NCBI GenBank assembly: GCA_023443125.1
Contig: JAEZVO010000019.1
Span: 1 to 58,243, forward strand
DNA from: Actinomycetes bacterium
Lineage (GTDB): Bacteria; Actinomycetota; Actinomycetes; Propionibacteriales; Propionibacteriaceae
Direction of reading: 5' to 3'
DNA length: 58,243 bases
Both the position numbers and the translations under genes were made by a program. Positions 35,978 to 43,750 of this stretch are shown in pieces (the first letter of the stretch is position 1; every line of letters begins with the position of its first letter). The notes beneath the pieces are model-generated. The model worked only from the letters and a program-made list of their open reading frames with translations, was not told the DNA's origin and ran no database searches.

Positions 35978-36906
35978 TTTGTGGCCGACTCATCAGCGGC
36001 TTCCCGACGCTTGCGCTCGGCGCGCTCCTTGATGGCGTCGGGGTGGTAGTGGCTGAGCATCACGACGCCGTAGATGGCGACGGCGCCCATCACCGTCATA
36101 CCGATCCCAGCCCACACCCCCATGTGCGCGCCCTCAGCGAGCACGACGAGACCGAACAGCACCGCGACAACCGGGTCCACCGTCGTCATCGTGGCGACGG
36201 TGATCTCGGCCGGGCCGGAGGCGTACCCCTGCTGAATCATCCATACTCCGCCGAGGAACCCGACCACCATCAAACCGATCGCCACCAGCACTTTCACGTC
36301 AAGCCATGGCTCGTGGTACGTCAGCACCATGTCCGCAGTGGCTTTCAACATGCCCGTCGCCATCCCGTACAGCATGGCTCCAATCGACGACCAGAGCATG
36401 GCTTTCAGCCAAGGCGTCACACGCGGCGTGATGGCCGATACCCCGAGTGAGATAGCCACGACCACCCCGAACGTCACCAACAGCGACACCAGGCTTGCTT
36501 CCTGATTGCCGGTGGCGTTGCGCGTCGAAATGACGGTGAAACCAACGAGGCCTACGAATGTCACGAGCACCGCAATCCACAGATGCCCTGAGATTCGATG
36601 TTTGTGGATTCGAGCGGCCAATAACACTGACCAAATCACCGCGACAATGCCGATGGGTTGCACCACAGCGATGGGCGCCAACGTGAGCGCCGCGAAATTA
36701 ATCGCTGCACCGAGCAAGACACACAGCAAACCAAGCGACCACTTCGGGATCAGCACGAGCTTCAGCATCCCGCCAACGGACAGGCGGTTGTCCGACGCGG
36801 GGGTGTCATCGTCGAACGTAGATCGAACGCCCAAACTCTGGAGCGCCGCTCCCCCGGCAAACAGGAATGACCCGAGAACCTGAAGGAGGATCGCAAGACC
36901 GATCAA
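35974..36906 (-). CDS. DMT-superfamily (EamA/NIPA-like) transporter
   Basis: The 310-residue protein has nine to ten hydrophobic helices in two EamA-like halves. The first half includes FAALTLAPIAVVQPIGIVAV, the second PAEITVATMTTVDPVVAVLFG. This is a drug/metabolite-superfamily layout; the VVQP segment also recalls NIPA magnesium transporters. The substrate is unknown. The C-terminus is a charged cytoplasmic tail. Confidence 0.75.
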   Translation of the reverse strand: MIGLAILLQVLGSFLFAGGAALQSLGVRSTFDDDTPASDNRLSVGGMLKLVLIPKWSLGLLCVLLGAAINFAALTLAPIAVVQPIGIVAVIWSVLLAARIHKHRISGHLWIAVLVTFVGLVGFTVISTRNATGNQEASLVSLLVTFGVVVAISLGVSAITPRVTPWLKAMLWSSIGAMLYGMATGMLKATADMVLTYHEPWLDVKVLVAIGLMVVGFLGGVWMIQQGYASGPAEITVATMTTVDPVVAVLFGLVVLAEGAHMGVWAGIGMTVMGAVAIYGVVMLSHYHPDAIKERAERKRREAADESATN

Positions 36907-36936
36907 CGTGGTGCACCTTCCGAAGTTGTTACTACG

Positions 36937-38121
36937 TCAGTAGACAATCACCTTGTCGCCCACCTTCGCCAATTCAAAAAGCGTGGCGACGGCGTCCTTG
37001 TCTCGCACATTCACGCAGCCGTGCGAGGCTCCGTTGTAGCCACGGGCCCGGAAGTCGCTCGAATAGTGAATGGCCTGACCCCCGCTGAAGAACATGGCGT
37101 AGGGCATCTTCGAGTTATATAGCTTGGAGACGTGGTGGCGCGACTTGAACTCCACCCGGAACGCGCCCTCCCTTGTGGGCGTGCGTTTGGAGCCGAAGCG
37201 AACATCCGTCGTGAGGCTGACCTTGCCGTCGACCACCCACGCGAGCTGACGCGCCTGCTTCGAGATGCAGATTGCTCGCCCGCTCAAGCAACGAGGGTCC
37301 AGTTTCATGCCTCCTGTGGTGGCTTCCGTCTTCTTCGGAATCTTGTTCGCGAGCTCGTCAGGGGTGGGATCGTGCGTCATAGCGCGCAGGCGGTCGAGCG
37401 TGCGCTGGTCGACCTCGCCGGTGACAGGAATATCACGCTTTTCCTGGAATCCGCGAACGCCCTCAACAGTTGCAGGGCCGTACACACCGTCGACGGTGGG
37501 CCCGTACCAACCGATCTGCCGGAGGCGGGACTGCAGCTTACGAACCTCGTCGCCCTTGTCACCGGACTTCATCAGCGCTGGGCCGGGCTGGACCACGTTG
37601 TACTTCTCGTCGTGCGTGGGCGCTTTCGTCATCTCGACGAGCCGCTTCCACGTCGTAGCATCGACGGCGCCCGTCACGGGGAGCTGCCGCTTGGCCTGGA
37701 ATCCTTCGACTGATGCCTGCGTCGTCGGGCCGTAAAGGCCTGTGATCTTGCCTTCGAACCAGTGGAGCTGGAGGAGGCGGTGCTGCAGCTCGCGGATTTC
37801 CTCACCCTCATCCCCTGCGCTGTACAGCGCGGGCTGCGCGGTGGGCGTCGGGCTTGGCGTTGGGCTTGGCGTCACGGAAGGCGACGGCAGCGCTTCGCTC
37901 GGGGTTGGCGTGGGTGTCGGCGTCGGGCTCGGCGATGGCGTCGCCTGGGCGGGGGTCACCGTCGCACTGGGAATACTCTCAGGCGATGGCACTGCCGTCG
38001 ACGACACAGCCCGCACGTCGCGATGTGCGGGGATCGCGGAAGGGGCCGGCGCACAGGCTGCCAAGGGGAGCACCGTCGTGAGCGCGACGATTGCACCAAA
38101 CAACGCATGTCGGTTACGCAT
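36937..38121 (-). CDS. lipoprotein L,D-transpeptidase with two peptidoglycan-binding domains
   Basis: The 394-residue protein has a lipoprotein signal (lipobox LAAC at about residues 20-23), a long Thr/Pro/Ser-rich linker and two PG_binding_1 repeats (ELQHRLLQLHWFEGKITGLYG and KLQSRLRQIGWYGPTVDGVYG). It ends in a YkuD catalytic domain with SHGCVNVRDKDA, holding the active-site His and Cys. It should make 3-3 cross-links in peptidoglycan or attach proteins to it, outside the membrane. The linker's periodic TP/SP codons form a low-complexity tract at about 37830-37970. Confidence 0.92.
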   Translation of the reverse strand: MRNRHALFGAIVALTTVLPLAACAPAPSAIPAHRDVRAVSSTAVPSPESIPSATVTPAQATPSPSPTPTPTPTPSEALPSPSVTPSPTPSPTPTAQPALYSAGDEGEEIRELQHRLLQLHWFEGKITGLYGPTTQASVEGFQAKRQLPVTGAVDATTWKRLVEMTKAPTHDEKYNVVQPGPALMKSGDKGDEVRKLQSRLRQIGWYGPTVDGVYGPATVEGVRGFQEKRDIPVTGEVDQRTLDRLRAMTHDPTPDELANKIPKKTEATTGGMKLDPRCLSGRAICISKQARQLAWVVDGKVSLTTDVRFGSKRTPTREGAFRVEFKSRHHVSKLYNSKMPYAMFFSGGQAIHYSSDFRARGYNGASHGCVNVRDKDAVATLFELAKVGDKVIVY

Positions 38122-38198
38122 GAGACCCTCCGACTGGCCTAGGGGGAAGACGCCACGTGGCTGCGGCGGGCCTAGAATTGCAGATGGATAGTGATTTT

Positions 38199-39062
38199 CT
38201 ACGTCGCCACGCCGAGTTGATTGATCACCTTAATCAGATCGTTGCGGAGTGGCTCCGCGCGCTCGGCAAACCCGCGCTGAAGCTGAGCATACTCATGGCG
38301 TCCTTCGGAGGTCTCCACACGAATAGGTTCGTGCCCCCACTCGGTGAGGTCGTAGGCGGAAGCTCGCATATCGACGACGCGAATCTCGCGCGCAAGCTTG
38401 AAGGCTGCAAACAGCAGCGACGACGACACCGCCGGCCAGAGCTTGCCCGCCCATCGGTAGAGGTCCATGTTCACGTGCAGGCAGCCTGGCTGGTCAAACG
38501 CAGTTTGCAGCTCCCGCGTCGGGGTCACCAGGTTGAGCGGCTTCGCTTGCGGTGTGAAAAACCGGAACGCGTCGAAATGGGAGCAACGGCAGCCCACCTC
38601 GTTCAAGATCTTCGCCCGTTCGTCGACGCCATAGCGCAGCGGAAGGTACGGGTGCCTGGTCTCGTGTTGTTCGAGGCCGTGCACCATGGCCCACTCGTGC
38701 ATACCGAAGCACCCGAACTTCGGCTGCATCGCGGCCGCGGCGGCGAGTAGGCGTCGGGCAGTCTCGACCGTGCCTCGGCGTTTGGCCAGGAATGCATCCG
38801 CGTCAAAGTGGGCTATGCCGTCGTGCACGCGGTAGTGCGGTGGCTGCCACGATCCGTCGTCTTCGAGCTCGACGCCCACTCCGGGATGCCACTGCATGAG
38901 GTGCGAGGGGCGGAGGTTGTAGTAGTGGAAGAGGAAGTCGTCGACGGGTTCCTTCAGGCCGCGGTCTCGGCGCCACACGACGTCGGCGAGTTCGCGTCGC
39001 GCTTCGTCACGGTGCTCGGCCGCCCGTGATTGCCACTGTTCGCGCGTCAACATGGCACTCAC
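38199..39062 (-). CDS. actinobacterial protein annotated as 3-methyladenine DNA glycosylase
   Basis: The 287-residue protein begins with LTREQWQSRAAEHRDEA and has EPVDDFLFHYYNLRPSHLMQWHPG, FGCFGMHEWAMVH and NEVGCRCSHFDAFRFF. It matches a conserved actinobacterial family usually labelled 3-methyladenine DNA glycosylase, but I see no helix-hairpin-helix or AlkA/Tag motif to support that label. The Cys- and His-rich centre suggests a metal site. The start may be ATG 39062 or 39053. It lies 1 nt after the DUF45 gene, so they are likely co-transcribed. Confidence 0.65.
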   Translation of the reverse strand: MSAMLTREQWQSRAAEHRDEARRELADVVWRRDRGLKEPVDDFLFHYYNLRPSHLMQWHPGVGVELEDDGSWQPPHYRVHDGIAHFDADAFLAKRRGTVETARRLLAAAAAMQPKFGCFGMHEWAMVHGLEQHETRHPYLPLRYGVDERAKILNEVGCRCSHFDAFRFFTPQAKPLNLVTPTRELQTAFDQPGCLHVNMDLYRWAGKLWPAVSSSLLFAAFKLAREIRVVDMRASAYDLTEWGHEPIRVETSEGRHEYAQLQRGFAERAEPLRNDLIKVINQLGVAT

Positions 39063-39063
39063 C

Positions 39064-39759
39064 CTATCCGCGCGGTGGAATGTAGTTGCGCAGCTCTGCC
39101 CGGCGTCGCCTCCAGTCTGGCAGTGCGTGATCGAGCACGGCGTAGAAGCGCGGCCCGTGCCCCGCTTCGACGAGGTGTGCCAGCTCGTGTGCGAGCACGT
39201 ACTCGAGCTCTGCTTCGGGGCGCTGCACGAGCCAGGTGTTTAAGGTGATCGCATGGGTGCGCACGTTGCAGCTTCCCCATCGCGAGGTCATGGCTCGATA
39301 CCGGAAGGCCGACGGGGTCCGCCCGATGCGGTCTTGCAGCGGCGGGGCAAGCTGCTCGACGGCTTCTGCCAGCAAGCGTTGACGCAGCGTGTGTGCAGCG
39401 CGGGTGGCGGCGGCATCGTCGGGTGCGGTGATGCGCACGCGCCCGTCTTGGAGTGTCGCTCGGGTGCGGCCTGCGAGTCGTTCCACTGCGACGCTGCTCC
39501 CCCACAGCGTCATGGAACCGCCGTCGGTGAGGTCATCGACGGGCATCTGCCGGCTGCGTTGTCTCTGCATGGTGCGCAGCAGCCAATCCCGGTTGTCAAG
39601 GACGAATGCCCTGAGCTGACGCTCGGACATGCGCTGCGGAGCGCTCAGCCTGACGCTGCCGTCGGGGCGAACCACCAGGCGTGCGTGCTTGACGCTGCGA
39701 CGCGTCACCTCCACAGTGAGATCGTCCACGTGAAGCAGACGGTGACCAGGCGACGACAT
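39064..39759 (-). CDS. YgjP-like metallopeptidase domain protein (DUF45)
   Basis: The 231-residue protein has the DUF45/SprT-like catalytic motif VLAHELAHLVEAGHGPRFY and the preceding TSRWGSCNVRTHAITLN. These define the YgjP/M48-like zinc-peptidase family. Its physiological substrate is unknown. It is the first of a two-gene unit with the 287-residue protein. Confidence 0.85.
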   Translation of the reverse strand: MSSPGHRLLHVDDLTVEVTRRSVKHARLVVRPDGSVRLSAPQRMSERQLRAFVLDNRDWLLRTMQRQRSRQMPVDDLTDGGSMTLWGSSVAVERLAGRTRATLQDGRVRITAPDDAAATRAAHTLRQRLLAEAVEQLAPPLQDRIGRTPSAFRYRAMTSRWGSCNVRTHAITLNTWLVQRPEAELEYVLAHELAHLVEAGHGPRFYAVLDHALPDWRRRRAELRNYIPPRG

Positions 39760-39793
39760 ACCACCAGCCTAGAGCCCCGTCCCCCAGACACGG

Positions 39794-39900
39794 GCAACCT
39801 GTGCGGCTCACTCCCGGCACAAGTGTCACCTGCCCGCGCGCGACGAGGCACCGTCGGGAGGCAGGTGACACTTGATCCGCTCAGTTGCCGCACAGGTTGC
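39794..39900. repeat. 107-bp two-block inverted repeat
   Basis: Outer blocks GCAACCTGTGCGGC (39794-39807) and GCCGCACAGGTTGC (39887-39900) pair perfectly. Inner blocks AAGTGTCACCTGCC (39821-39834) and GGCAGGTGACACTT (39860-39873) also pair perfectly. They are separated by symmetric 13-nt unpaired segments and a 25-nt loop. It lies in the divergent gap between the DUF45 gene and tRNA-Ala. Confidence 0.8.
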
Positions 39901-40007
39901 ACCTACTTCCGGGGAGGCACACGTTTCGCGACGAAGCCCCTCACCGCGAGCGATTTCCCTTTCCCGGACGAGTGCGCTAATGTTCTGCGAGTCGCAAGTG
40001 CGATCTC

Positions 40008-40080
40008 GGGGCTATGGCGCAGTTGGTAGCGCGCTTCCATGGCATGGAAGAGGTCAGGGGTTCGAATCCCCTTAGCTCCA
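40008..40080 (+). tRNA. tRNA-Ala(GGC)
   Basis: The 73-nt cloverleaf has acceptor GGGGCTA / TAGCTCC (one G-U pair), D-stem GCGC/GCGC and anticodon stem CTTCC/GGAAG. The loop ATGGCAT gives anticodon GGC (reads GCC). The T-arm is AGGGG-TTCGAAT-CCCCT and the discriminator is A. The following bases are CAA, so CCA must be added after transcription. Confidence 0.97.
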
Positions 40081-40186
40081 CAACGATGAGACCCAGCTGC
40101 CCGACGAGGAGCCGCTCAGCGAGGCCCCTGCCGCAGCGCATCTCACACTCACCCGACGAGCTTCCGCAGGCCGCATCCCCACCGAC

Positions 40187-40213
40187 AAAAAACGGGCCTC
40201 CCGGCCCGTTTTT
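40187..40213. terminator. bidirectional terminator between tRNA-Ala and the HemC-HemD gene
   Basis: AACGGGCC / GGCCCGTT pair perfectly around a 4-nt loop. An A-run on the left and a T-run on the right let it work for both strands. It lies 15 nt beyond the convergent HemC-HemD stop. Confidence 0.88.
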
Positions 40214-40227
40214 CTCGTTCCTCGGCG

Positions 40228-41901
40228 CTACTTGCCGGTAATCTCCTTGAGTTTCTCCGCCACCGCAAGCACACCCTGGTCGTCCTTCGACGGTGCCACC
40301 ATCGCTGGCTCGACGCCACCGTCGCGAAGCACCTTGGCGGAGTCGTCGTCCCAAGCGAATACGGCCACCTGCTCGTTGCGCGGCATCAGGTTGAGGAAGC
40401 TCTGCGCCACGACGGGCGAGGTGAGGAGCACTGCGTCGTAGCGGCCGTTGTTCCAGCCCTCCAGCACCCACTCAGCCACCTGGTCGATGTCGCGCATGCG
40501 GTACACCGGCATGCGGATAACCTCGTAGCCACGCTCCCCCAGGCCCTCGGCGATCCGATTGCTGAGGTCATCAGCGCAAGGCACCACAACCCGGCCTGAG
40601 CCCTCCGGGAACATAGCGATGAGGTTCGGCGTGCTGGCGGTGCCCTCCGGAGACAGCGTGACGTGCACGCCGTAGTCTTCGAGCATCTCACGGGTGGTGG
40701 TGCCGAGCGCCGCCACCTTGGCTCCCTCGGGAAGCTTCCAACCCAACTCCCGCAGCGCCCAGATGGTGTGCGCAGTCGGGAACACCAGCCAGTCTGCTCC
40801 GTCGAAGTGGTTCTCAGCGTTCGGGAGCAGCTCGGCAATCTGCAATGGTGCCGTATCGACGCTCACGCCCTGCTCGCGGATGGAGCGAGACATGCGCCCC
40901 TCCTGGCGGGGCAGCAGCAGGTGGGGCGCGTTTGGCCCCTGCTCGTCGAGCGTGCCAGTCTCGTCGTCGTGTTCCTTCGTGAACTTCACGTTCGCGAGCG
41001 CTTCCTCGTTGATGAAGCGCATGACGTCGCGCTCCAAGAACGCATCGGCCAGCCGCGTGCCGGCTCGCTTCGCGTGCAACAACGACGTCGGCATGCCGAT
41101 CTCGAGCTGCAGGTGCTCGGAGCCATCGACGCTGGCGACACAGGCCTTGAAGTTGAGGATGGACTTGCGCGAAACCAACGCGGCCACCGGCATCCGATAG
41201 TTAGCACCCAAGCGGTACATGAGGTCACGTTCGGCAGCCACGCAGATGCGCGTCTCGAGGTCTTCGATCCCTTCGAGCGCCTGGATGACGTCGGTATCAC
41301 CGACGCGGCACTCGATGGACTTCGCGCCCTGACCCGGCGCTGGGAGAATCGGAAGATATTCCGTCACCATCTCAGTTTTGCCAGTGCGCTGGAGAGCCGA
41401 CGCGGACAGCACCAGCGCGTCAAGGTCACCCGGCTGCACGCGGGAGATGCGTTCCTCCATGGTGCCGCCGACATCGACGAAGGTGAGATCGGGGCGCAAT
41501 CTGCGGATCTGCGCGATGCGTCGCAGCGACGTCACACCGATGCGGGCGCGAGAGGGAAGGGCAGCAAGAGGCATGCGGTTCTGGGAAATCAGAGCGTCGC
41601 GCCAGTCGTCGCGCGCCGGCACTGCGGCGATCACGAGGTCGGGCTGACGCTGTTCACCGATTGGGAGGTCCTTCGTGGAGTGCACGACGGCATCCACTTG
41701 CCCCTCGCGAAGGGCCGTACGCAGCTCTGCCGCAAAGCCGCCCTGGAACGACTGCCCGTCGTGCATGTGGTTGGCGTCGGGTTCGGCGCTCGTGACCGGC
41801 ACCACCTCGACGTCGTGCCCGAGCTCGCGCAAACTTTCCGCCACCTGATTGGTACGCGCCATCGCGAGGTCTGTGCCTCGCGTCCCTAGCCTCAGCTTCA
41901 C
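40228..41901 (-). CDS. HemC-HemD fusion, HemC domain lacks the cofactor cysteine
   Basis: The 557-residue protein joins a porphobilinogen deaminase-like domain (residues about 1-310) to a uroporphyrinogen-III synthase-like domain (about 325-557). HemC features seen are LGTRGTDLAMARTN, HSTKDLP with the catalytic aspartate (D78), VTSLRR and APGQGAKSIECR. However, the dipyrromethane-cofactor cysteine region (GGCQVP in E. coli) reads LGANYRMP, with Tyr235 in place of Cys. The RGNVGTRL segment is also degenerate (VGGTMEERI), losing one arginine. GTG 41901 has AGGAGGAG well placed. Fusions with HemD occur in actinobacteria. Whether this HemC is active is doubtful. Confidence 0.85.
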   Translation of the reverse strand: MKLRLGTRGTDLAMARTNQVAESLRELGHDVEVVPVTSAEPDANHMHDGQSFQGGFAAELRTALREGQVDAVVHSTKDLPIGEQRQPDLVIAAVPARDDWRDALISQNRMPLAALPSRARIGVTSLRRIAQIRRLRPDLTFVDVGGTMEERISRVQPGDLDALVLSASALQRTGKTEMVTEYLPILPAPGQGAKSIECRVGDTDVIQALEGIEDLETRICVAAERDLMYRLGANYRMPVAALVSRKSILNFKACVASVDGSEHLQLEIGMPTSLLHAKRAGTRLADAFLERDVMRFINEEALANVKFTKEHDDETGTLDEQGPNAPHLLLPRQEGRMSRSIREQGVSVDTAPLQIAELLPNAENHFDGADWLVFPTAHTIWALRELGWKLPEGAKVAALGTTTREMLEDYGVHVTLSPEGTASTPNLIAMFPEGSGRVVVPCADDLSNRIAEGLGERGYEVIRMPVYRMRDIDQVAEWVLEGWNNGRYDAVLLTSPVVAQSFLNLMPRNEQVAVFAWDDDSAKVLRDGGVEPAMVAPSKDDQGVLAVAEKLKEITGK

Positions 41902-41969
41902 CGCCGACTCCTCCTCTGGAGCTGTTTGTCCCACTCTCTCACGTTTCGCTCTCGCTCGCGCAGTACTAC

Positions 41970-42584
41970 TTACACACCGTGCGGTTGCGCCCCACCGAGG
42001 TTATACCCCAATAGCGTCCAGCCCACATGGTCGTGACGCAGCTCGGCCCAATGTGCATTACCCAGGGTGCCGAGCCCCCGGCCAAGGCCTGGCAGCTCCA
42101 GCAGCGACGCCACCGTCACCCGCGTAAAGAACCCGTGCGTGGCCACGAGCACCGTCTGGTCAGGGTGCTTGGCCGCGATCTCATTCAGGGCGAGGAGGCC
42201 TCGTCGGGCCATTTCTTCGGCGGTCTCCCCCGCATCCGAGCGACGGAAGTCCTCTCCCGCGCGCAACCGCTCCGCCCACTCTGGGTGCGCCTTCGACACT
42301 TCCGCCCAGGTTTTGCCTGCCCAGTCGCCCATGTCGATCTCGCCGAGTCTGGCATCGACGTGAACGTCCAAGCCTTGCGCAGCCGCCGCAGTGCGAGCCG
42401 TCTCCAGCGCCCGCGACAACGGCGACGACCACACCGCGTCAAAGGCATACTGGGCGAGTTCATCGGCGGCGCTGCGAGCCTGTTCGCGGCCGTGTTCGCT
42501 CAACTCGACGTCGGCTTGGCCTTGCATCTTTCCTTCGCGGTTCCACAGCGTCTCGCCGTGGCGCAACATGATGACACGGGTCAC
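41970..42584 (-). CDS. histidine phosphatase family protein (phosphoglycerate mutase-like)
   Basis: The 204-residue protein has the phospho-histidine motif LRHGETLWNREGKMQGQ and the second histidine in VLVATHGFFTRV. This branch includes small-molecule phosphatases as well as cofactor-dependent mutases, and its true substrate is unknown. GTG 42584 overlaps the rsfS stop (GTGA). A phosphatase next to nadD-rsfS is the usual order in actinobacteria. Confidence 0.87.
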   Translation of the reverse strand: MTRVIMLRHGETLWNREGKMQGQADVELSEHGREQARSAADELAQYAFDAVWSSPLSRALETARTAAAAQGLDVHVDARLGEIDMGDWAGKTWAEVSKAHPEWAERLRAGEDFRRSDAGETAEEMARRGLLALNEIAAKHPDQTVLVATHGFFTRVTVASLLELPGLGRGLGTLGNAHWAELRHDHVGWTLLGYNLGGAQPHGV

Positions 42585-42946
42585 GGTTGCGGCAGTTCCA
42601 GGTCGATCGTCGGGCAGTCCTTCCACAACCGTTCAAGGTTGTAGAGGGTGCGTTCCTCGTCGTGCTGGATGTGGATGACGACGTCGACGTAGTCGAGCAG
42701 CACCCAGCGGTTCTCCCTGTCGCCTTCGCGCCGCACCGGCTTGCGCCCATCCTTCAGCAGCGCTTCTTCCACCGCATCTACCAGTGCCCCGACGAGGCGC
42801 TCGTTGCCCGCCGAGATGATGAGGAACACGTCGGTGATGCTGAGCTGCTCGCTCACATCGAACGCGACGATGTTCTCACCGGATTTCTTCGACGCGGCCA
42901 GCGCCGCGGTGCGGGTGAGGGCCAATGCTTCGTCAGTGGCTGTCAC
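42581..42946 (-). CDS. rsfS: ribosomal silencing factor RsfS
   Basis: The 121-residue protein binds L14 and blocks subunit joining in starvation. GENIVAFDVSEQLSITDVFLIISAGNERLV and GDRENRWVLLDYVDVVIHI (quoted in part) are family hallmarks. GTG 42946 lies inside the nadD end (14-nt overlap); an extended frame further upstream only shadows nadD. Confidence 0.93.
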   Translation of the reverse strand: MTATDEALALTRTAALAASKKSGENIVAFDVSEQLSITDVFLIISAGNERLVGALVDAVEEALLKDGRKPVRREGDRENRWVLLDYVDVVIHIQHDEERTLYNLERLWKDCPTIDLELPQP

Positions 42947-43601
42947 GGGGAACTCCAGAGTCGGGGGCGGGATACAAACCGCGTTTGGCAATGTACTGCA
43001 CGATACCGTCCGGCACGAGATACCAAATGGGCATCCCCTGCTGGGTGCGCTCGCGGCAATCCGTCGACGAGATCGCCAGCGCGGGCACCTCCAGCAGCGT
43101 GACGGAATTGAGGGGAAGGTGGCTGAGATCCTTCTTCGTGAGCGGTACGCCGGGCCGTGTAACGCCCACGAAGTGCGCGAGGTCGAACAGCTCGTCGGCG
43201 CCGCGCCAGGTGAGAATCTGCCGAACTGCATCTGCGCCGGTGATGAAGAAGTAGTCGACGTCGTCGCCGCGTTCGGCGCGGAGGTCTTTCAGCGTGTCGA
43301 CGGTGTACGTGTTGCCCTCGCGGTCGATATCCACCCGCGAGACGGAGAACTGCGGGTTGGATGCCGTTGCGATCACCGTCATGAGGTAGCGGTCTTCCGC
43401 CAGCGAGACGTCGCGGTCGGCCTTCTGCCAGGGGATACCGGTGGGGACGAAGACAACCTCATCGAGGCTGAAGCGCGCGGCGACCTCGGATGCGGCCACG
43501 AGGTGGCCGTGGTGGATGGGATCGAACGTTCCACCCATCACGCCCAGGCGATAGCGACGGGACCGCTCGCTGCGAGCGATGCCGAGTTCGGTTGACGTCA
43601 C
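42933..43601 (-). CDS. nadD: nicotinate-nucleotide adenylyltransferase
   Basis: The 222-residue enzyme adenylates nicotinate mononucleotide in NAD synthesis. The nucleotide-binding motif GGTFDPIHHGHLVAASE and the C-terminal ISSTDCRERTQQG are clear. GTG 43601 overlaps the stop of a small upstream ORF (GTGA) and is preferred to 43640. It forms a coupled unit with that ORF, rsfS and the histidine phosphatase. Confidence 0.94.
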   Translation of the reverse strand: MTSTELGIARSERSRRYRLGVMGGTFDPIHHGHLVAASEVAARFSLDEVVFVPTGIPWQKADRDVSLAEDRYLMTVIATASNPQFSVSRVDIDREGNTYTVDTLKDLRAERGDDVDYFFITGADAVRQILTWRGADELFDLAHFVGVTRPGVPLTKKDLSHLPLNSVTLLEVPALAISSTDCRERTQQGMPIWYLVPDGIVQYIAKRGLYPAPDSGVPRDSH

Positions 43602-43732
43602 TTCGAGTTCGGGCGCCCAGAACCCATGCCGATCACCCAAATGAGGGCGCTCAGCAAGGCAACAAATGCGGCCAGGCCTGCGAGCACGGGAGGCAGGCCT
43701 TCGGTCGAAGCTTCGAGCAGCACAAGATTCAT
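43598..43732 (-). CDS. 44-residue single-helix membrane ORF between proA and nadD
   Basis: This short ORF is easy to overlook. It encodes MNLVLLEASTEGLPPV, then a hydrophobic stretch (LAGLAAFVALLSALIWVIGMG) and a short basic tail. A small single-TM gene at this spot is common in actinobacteria between proA and nadD; function unknown. Its stop overlaps the nadD GTG (GTGA), which supports translation. It starts 18 nt after the proA stop, without an obvious Shine-Dalgarno sequence. Confidence 0.75.
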   Translation of the reverse strand: MNLVLLEASTEGLPPVLAGLAAFVALLSALIWVIGMGSGRPNSK

Positions 43733-43750
43733 GGTCAGCACACTATCGAA

